A stretch of 64,000 nt of DNA from Notospermus geniculatus (taxonomy: Eukaryota; Nemertea; Pilidiophora; Heteronemertea; Lineidae). The position numbers were made by a program, and so were the translations under genes. This document shows, piece by piece, positions 54,270-64,000 of the stretch. Position 1 is the first letter of the stretch; every line of letters begins with the position of its first letter. Under the pieces are notes generated by a model that had not been told where the DNA came from, searched no databases, and was given only the letters and a program-made list of their open reading frames with translations. The stretch covers positions 7,392-71,391 of the forward strand of contig NMRB01000833.1 in assembly GCA_002633025.1 (NCBI GenBank), read 5' to 3'.

Positions 54270-54670
54270 CAGGTTGTCAAACACAATTGGGTACAGGCCG
54301 AATTCGCACCTAGATGCGACATTTGATGAGTTGTTATTTACACACAGGATATGTTTGCACATTTTGTTCTGGAGCGCTTGCAATGGATCAAGCTTAGTGG
54401 TACTGAATGGATCAAGCTTAGTGGTACTGAAATTGTTTAACAGTTCTGAACAATCTGAGCCCCAGATTTCGGCTCCGTATAGTGTAACAGGTTAAACCAT
54501 TGCGTTAAACAGCTTGGTAACAATGCCAGGATTTAATTTGCTCACTCATACTAATGTCCCCTGATTTTGTAGTTTACTCGGCTGGCTTTGGTATATAGTT
54601 TTTTTATGTTTACCGTGAACACGCCATTACTGCTGAAGGTAACCCCTCGGTATTTATAACTGTTGACAAT
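54270..54670 (-). pseudogene. LINE C-terminal fragment with 24-bp tandem duplication
   Basis: The minus strand gives SYKYRGVTFSSNGVFTVNIK, then ALYGAEIWG-type text (TLYGAEIWGSDC), then MCKHILCVNNNSSNVASRCE. This is the region downstream of the RT palm in L2/CR1-like LINEs. The 24-bp unit (STTKLDPF) is duplicated in tandem at 54395-54442. Confidence 0.65.
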
Positions 54671-55145
54671 CTCCAGGGGCTCATTTCCAAATGTGAACTG
54701 GAGGTTGCATGCTATTCCTTTCTGACGACAGGGGCATTTCATGTTCTTGCAACCACCATTACACTTGCGTGCGGATTTGGTGAACTTGTTTTCAGGAAAC
54801 ATTGACTGTGCTGCCTCGCGTAGTGAAATTTCTCTGGTATAATCCCACTTCAAGTGCCCTCCATGGTCTTGCAGTTCTCCACAGTGGACCTTGAGTTGAG
54901 GATCCCGAATGGTGTTGCCAGTGTGTACGAATTCATCTAGTTCGTCCCGTGCACTTCTTTCACGATGCATGGCATCATTTGGAGGTCAGTCGCGTTGCGT
55001 CTATCTTCCGGATTGTAACGCTCACGCCATCCCCGACTTCAAATTCTTGGACTTTGATCCGCTTGCGTCAGTTGCAGAATTCTGACATGTTTGCTGGGGC
55101 TTCGTACGTCTTGTCTGTCGCTCGTTTTCGTGTGGGTGCGTGACG
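54671..55145 (-). pseudogene. Integrase/KRBA2-like C-terminal fragment with Cys-rich motif, copy 1
   Basis: The minus strand has KRIKVQEFEVGDGVSVTIRK, then MPCIVKEV, LATPFGIL, ISLREAAQSMF and a Cys-rich end NGGCKNMKCPCRQKGIACN. The order VGD.V.V..P-like, vV..V, Y.L.T..GIL, ISLREAA and CxCxxxxCxxxxCxC is what I recall from KRBA2-like/transposon integrase C-termini. It is fused to the LINE fragment (54270-54670) after CN. Frameshifted twice. Copy 2 is at 61045-61478. Confidence 0.5.
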
Positions 55146-55977
55146 CGTGTGACCTGTTCAACGGGTTGGGTACATATTGAACTTTGAAAAGTGGGACGTC
55201 TTTTTTAATAACCCGATATTTTAGCAGTGATCATCCGGATTCAGCATGTCGTATCCTGGTGTACCAAATGTGTCCTTTGTGACACTGATCATAAAACGGT
55301 GGATTGGTCAGTTGATAAAGGTGGTCTGGTGTCATTGACTAACATGTCAAACGGACGTACAAATAGGAAGCAAAAACAAAATTAAAGTAGACCTGAAACG
55401 GATGCTAATAAGCATTAAGCCTATTTGAATATAAAATCAAGTTGATATAAAAGCACCCAAAACGTTACTACATGTAGCTTCAATGATTTTCCGCGTTATT
55501 CAAAAGACTGGGGTATGCGCTTCTTGACTGGGTGAAGGGTTTTGCAAGACGGCTAGGGTCTGCATCATTGATAGGTACTGCCTGTTCGGTTTCAATTTCA
55601 TCGAATCATCGTTCGAATTGGGGAGGCAAACTTGCAATGCGCGATGTCATGACGTACAGTAGGGGTTCGGGATAGCCGAATCTGAAACGCATGGGTCACG
55701 CCAACGGGATCGAGAACGGGCAACGACGTCAGCACTATCCCGATCTCGTTCTCGGAACCGGGATAGCCGAACCTCTCTAGTATCTTGGAGAAGCCATCAG
55801 GAAGATCACTCTTACCTAATGGCAGCACTGCATTTCTCTGAATAGCCCATTGTGTGACTGAGCAAAAGAATATTCGCCAGAATACCAATAAATTGAGAAG
55901 TTTGAATAACAATACTGCATGAATCATGAACACAAGCATGACAAACATGAAAACAAAAGCATACATGTACAATTGTC
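55146..55977. other. No recognisable gene; two CGGGATAGCCGAA blocks
   Basis: TTCGGGATAGCCGAATCT at 55664 and ACCGGGATAGCCGAACCT at 55757 flank a GAACGGG/CCCGATCTCGTTCTC pair, a possible small element. No exon supported. Confidence 0.4.
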
Positions 55978-56638
55978 AAAATGTTTAGCTTACCTTGAAG
56001 TGCCTCATCAAGTCTTCAGCTGTAGCATGTCCCATGAACTGTGAACCAAAGAACATCTATTGCACATGCGATCCTAGCGTATCGTTCAACACCCAGTGTC
56101 AAATGCAAGCAAGTCCAACTGCTTCGTCCCTGTCGTCTTATTTAGACTTTTATCAAACATTAGCACAAAGTCAGCATCATTTAGTTTGGATACAAGTGTA
56201 CTCCGAAATGAACGGCGCTAATCCAAATTTTGTGACATTGAAGTTTTACCTGTCCCACAACTCAAGCTGTTTGCAATCGTGGTATCAGGGAACATAGCGG
56301 CAAAGACAGCCCCAATATCACTATTGGAATTGTATGAATGGTGGCGGGTCACAGTCTGCAATGTCCAAAGAATTTCAGCTTTCAATACCTGTCTGACAAT
56401 CCGAACTTAGTGCGCAAATCACTATTGGCAGCAGGCACTACATGTCATCATCAACTGGTTCTGCAGGAGCAACCGTGGTTGGCACAGGCCTAACAAATGC
56501 ACAGATTGATGCATTACGAGTTAGTAGTTCAAAATTTCTCCAACGTTTATCGCTCTTCCTTTGTGATACTAAAGAAAGCAATTTTCTCTTTAGATAACCC
56601 GCTAGGTGCCTCTTGTGCTTAGCATAGCATTGCTGCAT
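55978..56638 (-). pseudogene. hAT-type transposase-derived fragment
   Basis: The minus strand reads RWRNFELLTRNASICAF (upstream, 56530), then VLKAEILWTLQTVTRHHSYN, DIGAVFAAMFPDTTIANSL, FVLMFDKSLN, and, after a frame change, FFGSQFMGHATAEDLMRHFK ending at a donor (AAG|GTAAGC, 55990). The order 'KAEilW..v..H.S', 'MFPD..IA', 'F...FD.SLN..' and 'GHATA.DL' is characteristic of the hAT-related TTF/BED-less transposase family around C17orf113/ZNF862-like proteins (recalled). Two stops are present in the body. The N-terminal BED finger and C-terminal dimerisation domain are not visible. Confidence 0.65.
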
Positions 56639-57120
56639 AGCATGAACGTTCCCAAATTGCCCTTAAAGTGTCTTCGACGCATTTAAAAATGACACAAATT
56701 TAAGAAAAAATCTTTCGCCGCGGCATGCAGGGTACGATGCGGCACTAGTTTAAGAAAATGTTATTCCACCATCCACGTCAACAGTGTCAGTCCGTACAAA
56801 CATATTACACCTCCATGAATATCAATCCTCAGCATGCTCAGTATGTAACATCCAGTTTGAAACGGAATGGTTGAGAAGAAGTCCATGCTCCGAAAATGTT
56901 CGCAGAAATAGTCCGTTACTGCAAGGAGCAACAAATAGAGAGTCTGTATTAGAAGACAGCTATACTTATTTAATAGTCACAAATTGACCACACATAATGA
57001 AGGCGTACAACAGTGCAAACGACATAAAATTTATACACATGATTTGAACCAAAAAAATTATAACAAGAAAACAAAGTACATGGTGTGACGAATAGTCAAA
57101 ACTGTCTCCATATCACAAAA
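56639..57120. other. No recognisable gene
   Basis: No exon or element border supported. Confidence 0.4.
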
Positions 57121-57780
57121 TTATTGAATGTCAAATTTAAGAGGATTTTTTTCCCAAAATTTATCCAGTATAGATTTGAATGCATTTACTGAGGGGGCAT
57201 TTACCACGTGAGACGGAATGTCACTCCAGGTTGAAACAACCCTATTCACAAAGAAATGTTTCCTCACCTCTAGTCTACTCAATTGAAGTAACAATTTTTG
57301 ATGATGCCCCTTGGACGACTTCGGGTTTCTAACTAGGGGAAGGTTGCACCTAACCAAGGACATAATTTATACAACATGACATAATTTATACAACATAATC
57401 ATATCTCCCCGTTTTCTTCTAAAAACCAGGCTGGGCAAATTGAATGATCTGAGCCTATCACTGCAGAGTCATGTGAATGATACAATGAGTTTAGTAGCTA
57501 AATGTTGAACACTTTCTATACCATAAATGTCACGCATCAACCTAGGTTGAACTTTGCTAACTATACGTCTGTTTAAAATATTGATCCGCCTCCTGAAGTC
57601 ATCAGCAAGGTTAAATCGTCGGATTACCTTTTGTAAAAATCTGTTTTAGACCGTATCAAATGCCTCTTCCAAGCCCATTTCCAATAGAGCCACACCACCG
57701 GAGCCCACATGTTCCATTATTGCTTGAATGTTTAATACTGATCAATAATCGACCTACCCTGAACACCACATGCCTGAATC
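57121..57780 (-). pseudogene. LINE fragment (reverse transcriptase end)
   Basis: From the right: GVQGRSIIDQY and GGVALLEMGLEEAFDTV (an RT palm signature near 57665), then VIRRFNLADDFRRRINILNR, VFRRKRGDMIMLYKLC and a C-terminal FVNRVVSTWSDIPSHVVNAP...FKSILDKFW ending at 57121. The palm piece (GRSI-DN type) and the C-terminus may come from different LINE clades, so the junction near 57655 could be a recombination point. Several stops. Confidence 0.65.
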
Positions 57781-57834
57781 TGGTGAATCATCAGATCCAT
57801 CATTTTTTTACCTTTTTTTGCAAGTACTTTGCTT

Positions 57835-58381
57835 ATAATTTTTAGACTCGGGGCCCAGTCGTTGTGTCGCGCCGGCCGCCGCGCTACACTCCACAAACGA
57901 CTGGGAAAGCAAGCTGCAAAATCAGCGGCTAGCGTACCGACGACCACAACGCCAGTCTCGACGAATGAAATTTCCCGAAAGCAATCTACTGGGGAAAATC
58001 TGGCACACTTTTGATTGGTTGTTATTTCTGTGGATGACGTAATTTACCAACTCATCTCGCCCATCCAAAAACTTTCCAACGTCACTAGCAGGATTTTAAT
58101 GAATCCGTAAGTACTGCTAATCGCACACAGCATCGAACTTGGGTAGCAGGATGCCGTCCTTGACCTCGAAGAAAGTTCCGATAATCAGCTGATTTGGCAT
58201 CTCGCAACGAGCAGCCGACGGCCGTTCAAGACGCAGTTTCTGATTGGCTGAACTCATTCATATCCGTTGTTGTTGTCGGTACGCTAGCCGCTGATTTTGC
58301 AGCTTGCTTTCCCAGTCGTTTGTGGAGTGTAGCGCGGCGGCCGGAGCGACACAACGACTGGGTCCCGAGTCTAATAATTTT
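57835..58381. mobile_element. hAT-type nonautonomous element with 8-bp TSD (531 bp)
   Basis: 57843-58373, starting TAGACTCGGGGCCCAGTCGT and ending with its complement, flanked by ATAATTTT (57835-57842 and 58374-58381). Arms of about 120 bp pair through ACGACTGGGAAAGCAAGC and GCTAGCGTACCGAC. The 8-bp duplication fits hAT. Confidence 0.88.
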
Positions 58382-58832
58382 ATGAGCTACCGTCAGGAGC
58401 GACACCGGTCTGCATTTTTTTTATTTCGTTTTTCCCCTTTCTTTTATAAAAGTGTAATAATAGCTGTTTTCATATTCCCCATTTCCCGCTCCAAGAAAAT
58501 ATTATTTACTGTTTCTGTCAAATCATCTCCCAAAATATCCCAAAAGCAGTGTAGAATTATTTAGTTAACCCATTAATATTTTTCATCGGTCTTAATGATG
58601 TATAAATTTCAGATTTTTCCATTAAAATGCCTAAAGGTCTTCTTTGCTCCTCCACCAGTTTGTTTTTAAGTTTCTCCAGAAATTCATCACATTTCTCTTC
58701 ATCTACTCTTTCACGGGTGAGATCGAAGGTCAAGGACCTGTTGATCCGTTGCAGCAAACCGAACTGGTACTTATAACATCATAAATATGAATGTATGAAA
58801 GTCCAATAATTACAATCCCGCATACTAGTAGA

Positions 58833-58990
58833 CTAAAGCCGGTGACAGACTAGCGCGACGCGGCGCGGAGCTGAGCGTTTTCTTTTGTGTTTTCAGGCAC
58901 CACTGAGCACCATGTGCAGTGGAGCACAAAAACACAAAAGAAAACGCGTCGCTCCGCGTCGCGTTCGCACTAGGCTGTCACCGCCTTTAG
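58833..58990. mobile_element. CTAAAGCCGGTGACAGACTAG palindromic MITE
   Basis: Ends CTAAAGCCGGTGACAG and CTGTCACCGCCTTTAG; inner arms share GCGACGCGG and TTTTCTTTTGTGTTTT. Noncoding. Confidence 0.85.
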
Positions 58991-59041
58991 AAAGGCCCAA
59001 TGCGTTGTTTTGAAAGTCCAATCATCCGATTAATACACAAT

Positions 59042-59175
59042 AGGGAGGTTGAGATCAGCGACTTATCACGGATCCTTATACGTATACGGATAGAATTCTG
59101 TACAACGAGGACAAATATCGTGTACATTTCGATCCGTATAAATATCCGTGACAAGTCGCTGATATCAACCTCCCT
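59042..59175. mobile_element. AGGGAGGTT palindromic MITE, copy 3
   Basis: AGGGAGGTTGAGATCAGCGA and the complement at the right end; flanks AAT and ATT. It shares only the first nine bases with the other AGGGAGG palindromes. Confidence 0.75.
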
Positions 59176-59389
59176 ATTATCACACTTTTATAGTCAATAG
59201 TCCATTGAAAAAGTTCAGTTTACGACTGCAACACGATAGTTCAATGGAATTTAAAGTCCAAGACAGCTATCAGAAATCCACTTACTGACGTCGGTTGCTG
59301 CTGTCAATCCATAACATGAATAATACTGCAGGCATGTTTCGCATTCCACCATATTTGTTCCGTTGTCTGTCCCGCGACATTTGCAATAC

Positions 59390-60205
59390 ACATCCAGGGG
59401 CGGATCCAGGGGGGTAGCAGGGGGTGCGCACCCCCCCCTTCCGGGCCAGAGTGCCCTTTTTCGGCATAGGGTGCCTTTTTCGGCAGGGAGTGCCTTCTGC
59501 GGCACAGAGCCGAAAAAGGCATTTCATGCCGGGAAATAGCGTTATGAGCACTCTTATTTTCTAAAATTTTCCCGGGGGAGGCCCCAGGACCCCGCCAACA
59601 GAGCCGAAAAAGGCATTTCCATGCCAGGAAATGGCGTTAAAACACTCTTAGTTTCTAAAATTTTCTCGGGGGACGCCCCCGGACCTGCCGCCGATATTTG
59701 ATCCTCTAGGATAGCCTACTCTTTTGGCAGAGAGTGCCTTCTTCGGCACAAAGCCGAAAAAAGGCATTTCCGTGCCGGGAAATGGCGTTAAAGCACTCTT
59801 AGTTTCTAAAATTTTCCCGGGGGAGGCCCCCCGGACCCCCCGCCGATATTTCGCCTCGCGCCTGCGGCGCTCGCTGCTAGGGACTAGGATACGGCCCGGC
59901 ATTTTATCAAATCTTTGCCCCCAAAACTCCGGGACCTTCGTATGGCCCTGTCCCGCCCCGTCCAGGTCGCTAGCTCTCGCCTTTCATCGAGGATGCTCTT
60001 CACACATGTAGGCTAACGAATTCGAATTTCGGGCTTCAAATTACGGAAATCGATGTGAATTCGAATCCATTGTTTGCATAGCATATGATGTATATATGCT
60101 TAAATCTAAGTCCCTGAAGAGGCCTGGGCTTTTCCATAGGGTATTGCCCTTTTGGCCCTGTCTGCACCCCCCCGTAGGCAAAATCCTGGATCCGCCCCTG
60201 ACATC
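59390..60205. mobile_element. CAGGGGCGGATCCAGG element (806 bp, 5-bp TSD)
   Basis: 59395-60200 starts CAGGGGCGGATCCAGG and ends CCTGGATCCGCCCCTG, flanked by ACATC on both sides. Inside, a block starting GAGCCGAAAAAGGCATTT and ending CCCGGGGGAGGCCCC occurs three times (59506, 59601, 59752). No transposase. The terminus resembles hAT-like families, but a 5-bp duplication does not fit hAT, so the superfamily is open. Confidence 0.75.
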
Positions 60206-60650
60206 GACCTGGTGGTATTCCTCGATTGTTGCTGGATTTCGGAAGACACACTCGGATGGAATCGGATCGGAGAACTTCTTCCGGATGGTGAAGTTGACAG
60301 ACGTATGGCGCTCCGTTGCTGTCAGAATTATCATATTTTCCCCGGGAACAATTGAATTCCTCCCCGTGTTAAATTAATTCCTCCCGGGGTACAATTATAT
60401 GCCCCGGGTTAAACTAATTCTTCCCAATGAATAAATACATGTACTTATGCCAGAGGAAGAATTAATTATCCACTTCGGACGATAGGGAATAATTACTTCA
60501 GGAATATTCGGCAACCAATCAAATTATCCGCCGGGCAAATCGTATAATAGCAAGCATGTTATTGGCTAGTAGACTTTTACAGAGAACGACCGATCATTTA
60601 TTCCACATCGAAAATCAGTTCCGAGAAGGAATATTTCTTCAATAGAGGAG
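60206..60650. other. AATTCCTCCCCGGG-repeat noncoding stretch
   Basis: Short words TTCCTCCCCGTG, TTCCTCCCGGGG and GCCCCGGGTT recur at 60350-60415, and GGAATAATT/GAATTAATT words further on. No exon supported. Confidence 0.4.
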
Positions 60651-60656
60651 AAATGA

Positions 60657-60950
60657 TTATTCCCGGACTCGAGGAATAAATGGTATTCTGACCGCATTGG
60701 AGCGCCCCTGACGGAACCTCAGGGAAACCAGATCTTCGCCGTATGCCAGGGAAACTTCATATGCGATTACGTCGGGACCGCAGTCATTTCCATTCTTCTG
60801 CTGCTGTACGTTTGCAAGTTCTATCTTGATATTTTTGGCGTCTGTTTTCACGAACTTGGCAATTTGATGCTGCAGGCTTGTTGAAACTCTACTTCATTGT
60901 AGCGAGTCGTACAATACCACAGTGTCTTGGTCCTTGGCCTTTATGTTGGA
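60657..60950 (-). pseudogene. Ulp1/SENP-type (C48) protease C-terminal fragment
   Basis: The minus strand reads DTVVLYDSLQ, a stop, SLQHQIAKFVKTDAKN, then IELANVQQQKNGNDCGPDVI with a following AYEVSLAYGED. The Q..N..DCG block holds the oxyanion glutamine and catalytic cysteine positions of C48 cysteine proteases (SUMO-protease fold). The histidine-bearing part is missing. C48-like domains are common riders on animal DNA transposons; the neighbour at 61045-61478 is transposon-derived. Confidence 0.6.
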
Positions 60951-61044
60951 CATCTCGCCCAGTGGTCATCTGCGTGGAGGAACTGTACGAACTGGCCAGT
61001 TGGTTTGGGCATACGATCAGCAGGCACATCTCCCGGTCTCGCAT

Positions 61045-61478
61045 TTACCTGTGCAGTTGCATTTCTTTCTTCTTCGGGTAGGCGAGTTTGGCAGCTGGCG
61101 AGACAGTGTTGCTGGTCTCCGGCTCGATGATTGGTGTGTACGGCATCAATTCACCTCCATGGGACGATCCGGTGATCCCATATTCTGTGGCCAACCTGTA
61201 ACGTTTGTCTGTTTCACCAGAAACAGCAGTGACAACGGCTGGCATTCGGCAGGGATTGCTGCTTCCATATGGTCCAATTTTGGAATCTCGACGGCGACTG
61301 TTTCTCCAACACTGAACTCTGCGGCACGGATTCTTTTTCGGGTGGCGTGTTTTCTTTTGATCTCTGCATTCTCTTTGTAATTCTTCATGTATCTGTGTCT
61401 TATCGATTGCCGCGCATCATCGGCGCTTGCAGACTGCTCTGGCTTACCTTTAGCTATTGTTTGCAGCGCAGAATACAA
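61045..61478 (-). pseudogene. Integrase/KRBA2-like C-terminal fragment, copy 2
   Basis: The minus strand reads RKRIRAAEFSVGETVAVEIP then, in the next frame, LPAVVTAVSGETDKRYRLAT and EYGITGSSHGG. These align by order with copy 1 (KRIKVQEFEVGDGVSVTIRK..., LATPFGIL). One frameshift separates the parts. It lies directly upstream of the C48-like fragment on the same strand, so they may have been one gene. Confidence 0.5.
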
Positions 61479-61839
61479 ACGCCTAAGTGGACCTTAGAGT
61501 TAAGGAGGCTTCTAGTAGAATACGGGCCCAGATGTGGATAGATTACGTCTCCAACATCCACTTCTCACCAACAAACAATCAAATCATACATAAATTACCA
61601 AGTTCAGGGCCTGTGGACATATACATTAGAATGTAGTTCAGCCAGGAACCTGTATAATCAAATAATAGTTAACTAGCATTGCTGATTTTTACCCTTGAAG
61701 AGAAGGGCTGTAGGCCCTAATGAATACTGACCATGAGAATAAATATCAGACCAGACAATCTTGACCTAGGCAACTGAAAAAAGCACATTTATCTAATCAT
61801 CTAATTAAAAATTACACAAGTAACTATTAACACATTAAA

Positions 61840-62095
61840 AGGTCCTGCTGCACGTGAGAGTTTTCTCAGGAGTTGGTTCTCGATGGGCAATTCATTGGGT
61901 CATGAATGAAGATTAGTAAATGCTTTTACTTGAATTTTGCAATACAAAGGCAATGCTGTACAAATCTGAAGTAAAAGCATTTGCTAGTCTTTATTCATAT
62001 GACCCATGTCACAGAGAGCCCAGTGTTTTCATCATTGATAGAAATCCAACTCGAGCGAGAAAACTCAAGTGGACCAGGTACCTTATAGGCTGACC
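61840..62095. mobile_element. Inverted-repeat element (about 255 bp)
   Basis: GAGAGTTTTCTCAGGAGTTGG near 61856 pairs with CCAACTCGAGCGAGAAAACT near 62048; AAATGCTTTTACTTGAATTT pairs with AAATCTGAAGTAAAAGCATT. Noncoding. Confidence 0.7.
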
Positions 62096-62497
62096 ACGGA
62101 AGTATTATAAACACCTCTTTGTAATAGATGTACTTCCATGGGCTGACGAAGACCTGCCACTCCAGTTGTCAGACTGCCACAACTTGTAGGCCTATGACAG
62201 ACTTGGAATCATGAAGCTTGGCTAATTTTGTCCTTTGTTAAAGGAAGACTCCACTCATTGTGTGAAATTTTGAATTTTTGAAATATCGTTAATACATTCA
62301 AATTCATTGATACATGTATCTGTAACACGTCATATTTTTTAAAAATCAGCAAACTCAACATTTGAAGTATTTTAATTACATCCCAAGGGGACCATTGCAC
62401 AGCACATGTGATGGCATATGTGCTCAATGCATATTTATGAAGGTACAACCAATAGGCCTAGGCAGTCACAGTATTAGCTCATTCACTACAAAGGTCG

Positions 62498-64000
62498 TCA
62501 GCCTAATGACACTAGTGGCATCACATCGCAATTCATGGTGTAATAGTCTATACATGGATTGATAAAAAGAAATATTGCCTCAGCCAGAAGAGTAGGTGCA
62601 CACATCTTTTGATCAAAATGTTTAACAATATTTGCACGTTCCATGCCCTTGTACATTGCAGAGACCAATTGGTACAGTTTCTCAACAAGAGAATCCAATG
62701 GCTGGGGTTTCCAGTCTATCATATTTTTCAGCATGTGGTTACCCGATTCGTCATTGTTATTTGTCCATATGATATCGCAGTGACCACGGTTTGCGTTTCT
62801 CCTGTGCTCTTCTATCGAAGGTATGAATTTTTTGCAGCATGTATTTGTCGAGTTCGCTGGCCATGTCCTTGTGCTGCTCCTTGAGATTTGAAACGCTCTC
62901 TTCGCACACAGTTGAATCGTCGCATCTCCGGAGTCCATCTGCACCGAATATTTTTTTCACAACTCTTGTCTGTCTTGGTGCTAGTCTGGTTCCCTGACCT
63001 GCTGTATGGTGGCGCTGACTGATGGTGCGATAGAGAGGTCAGGCAGGCGCCGCGTCAATACTGTCAAAATGCCCGGTCAAAATGCCGGGTGTTCTGTGTT
63101 TTAGGTGCACCAGTATCAGCTTTGCCCCTGCATCAGCCTGTACAGGCATCGCAAGAGAGAAAATTCCGAAATTGAAGGTTCAAAATGCTGCACAACCGGC
63201 TTGATGGCCGATATACCGAAATCACGTGACCTACTGATTTTGTCAGGATTCTGACAATTTTACGCGGCGCCTGCCTGACCTCTGTATCGCACCATCAGTC
63301 AGCGCCACCATACAGCAGGTCAGGGAACCAGACTATCTTGGTGCGTCATGCAGGCTTTGTCCTTAAGGTAGTCGTCAAGATTTTGACGAAGATGCCTCAT
63401 TCAAAAAACGATGGGCGAGTCGGGGAATGCTTCACAAATGGCTTTACAAAGTGCCTGCTCATTTTCACAAACGAACACTAACTTGCTCGCATCAACGCCA
63501 AAAAGTGCTGTCCGCGAATGACTAAAAACGTCAAAGTACGACTCTACTTCGGCAGTGCCGTGCAAAAACATTGGCCCGAAAAAAAGAATGGGATGATCTT
63601 TCCCCTTGACCGATCGATTTTTATGAACTGTAGTCATCAAGAACAAGATCTACAAGAACGATCTACCCCGGACGGCTTGGCCACTGCAACAGAAATTTTG
63701 ATATCTTCAGTTTGTTCAGCCGTGTATAAAATTACGGAGGGCACCTGACCTTCCGAATGAATAACTTTCTGAGCGAAGGGATGCGACTGCGTGAGGCTTT
63801 CCACGTGTAAAATATGATCAGCAAAGTTCTGCCGATAATCTTTGTCTTCTTTGTCCTTTTCTAGTTCATTTTTCTTGTCGAAGTACTTTTTATTGTGGAC
63901 TGTTTCCTATCTCTCGGTGCATCCGTTATCGAGTTTTCAAGTACATTTTTTTATTTGAACTTTATGCTATGTGTGTACATTACAATCAATAAAACAATGA
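62498..64000 (-). pseudogene. MULE-type transposase gene (family M1, copy 3), runs off the window
   Basis: From the right edge: VHNKKYFDKKNELEKDKEDK, NFADHILHVESLTQSHPFAQ, VPSVILYTAEQTEDIKI, then a frameshift at GVDRS (first catalytic D position), LMTTVHKNRSVKGKDHPILF, GPMFLHG, VFVCENEQALCKAICEAFPD, QNLDDYLKDK, then a MITE (62982-63335), KKIFGADGLRRCDDSTVCEE and, near 62760, IWTNNNDESGNHMLKN with MIDWKPQPLDSLVEKLYQLV. This is the same order as copy 2 at 50.2-52.3 kb. Decayed by frameshifts and the MITE. Confidence 0.62.
62973..63344. mobile_element. TAGTCTGGTTCCCTGACC MITE with 9-bp TSD in the MULE gene
   Basis: 62982-63335 (354 bp) starts TAGTCTGGTTCCCTGACCTG and ends with its complement, flanked by TCTTGGTGC (62973-62981, 63336-63344). 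Arms of ~80 bp. The terminus resembles the TAGCCTGG MITE at 14069. It interrupts the transposase coding sequence. Confidence 0.9.

Noticed and set aside
55598-55972. 124-residue minus frame with hydrophobic start
   Set aside because: Composition is explained by A/T-rich flank plus a palindromic repeat; no domain seen.

Overview
This window is eukaryotic nuclear DNA, most likely from a marine invertebrate. The reasons are spliced short exons with GT/AG borders, a hnRNP-type RRM gene, CR1-like LINEs, and a large set of animal DNA transposons (Polinton, Mutator-like, hAT, PIF/Harbinger, Tc1, tyrosine-recombinase type). Motifs such as TAGGCCTA and TACATGTA recur in the AT-leaning background. I cannot fix the phylum from sequence alone; a deuterostome or lophotrochozoan fits. 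There is no operon structure, rRNA or CRISPR.

Layout. 1-3.0 kb: small palindromic elements, then a decayed Polinton/Maverick fragment (zinc ribbon plus chromodomain integrase) and an unassigned minus-strand reading frame. 5-11 kb: a Mutator-like element with perfect 9-bp target duplication, a second 9-bp-TSD foldback element, a possible PAN/apple exon, a nested LINE/inverted-repeat block, and a PIF/Harbinger relic. 11-15 kb: a decayed C2H2 zinc finger plus tyrosine-recombinase gene interrupted by MITEs, next to the last exon of an unassigned multicopy gene family ('MSSEESD-WES'). 17-21 kb: second Mutator-like copy, second copy of the MSSEESD family, and a MULE-type transposase scrap. 22-23 kb: a 14-bp minisatellite whose three frames are all open. 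24.8-26 kb: an RRM gene with a duplicated exon. 26.7-31.6 kb: a nearly complete CR1-like LINE broken by two internal tandem duplications, followed directly by an exon of a 'HLPWY' zinc-finger-like family and an inverted copy of the 14-bp satellite. 33-38 kb: nested foldbacks around a 460-base assembly gap. 38-45 kb: perfect 41-bp hairpin, third MSSEESD gene copy, LINE and MULE fragments. 45-50 kb: dispersed repeats holding a full-length decayed Tc1 element whose unoccupied site is preserved in a sister repeat. 50-64 kb: MULE-type transposase pseudogenes, a hAT-type transposase, integrase/KRBA2-like and C48-protease-like fragments, and several MITEs with readable target duplications.

How it fits together: this is a transposon graveyard with few convincing host genes. 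Its value is that many elements carry intact target-site duplications or have sister copies, so insertion order and superfamily can be read directly. The most interesting items are the three-copy spliced gene family with matching 95-nt exons, the reciprocal filled/empty paralogous sites, the YR-type element with a defined 5' border, and the tandemly duplicated reverse-transcriptase core.
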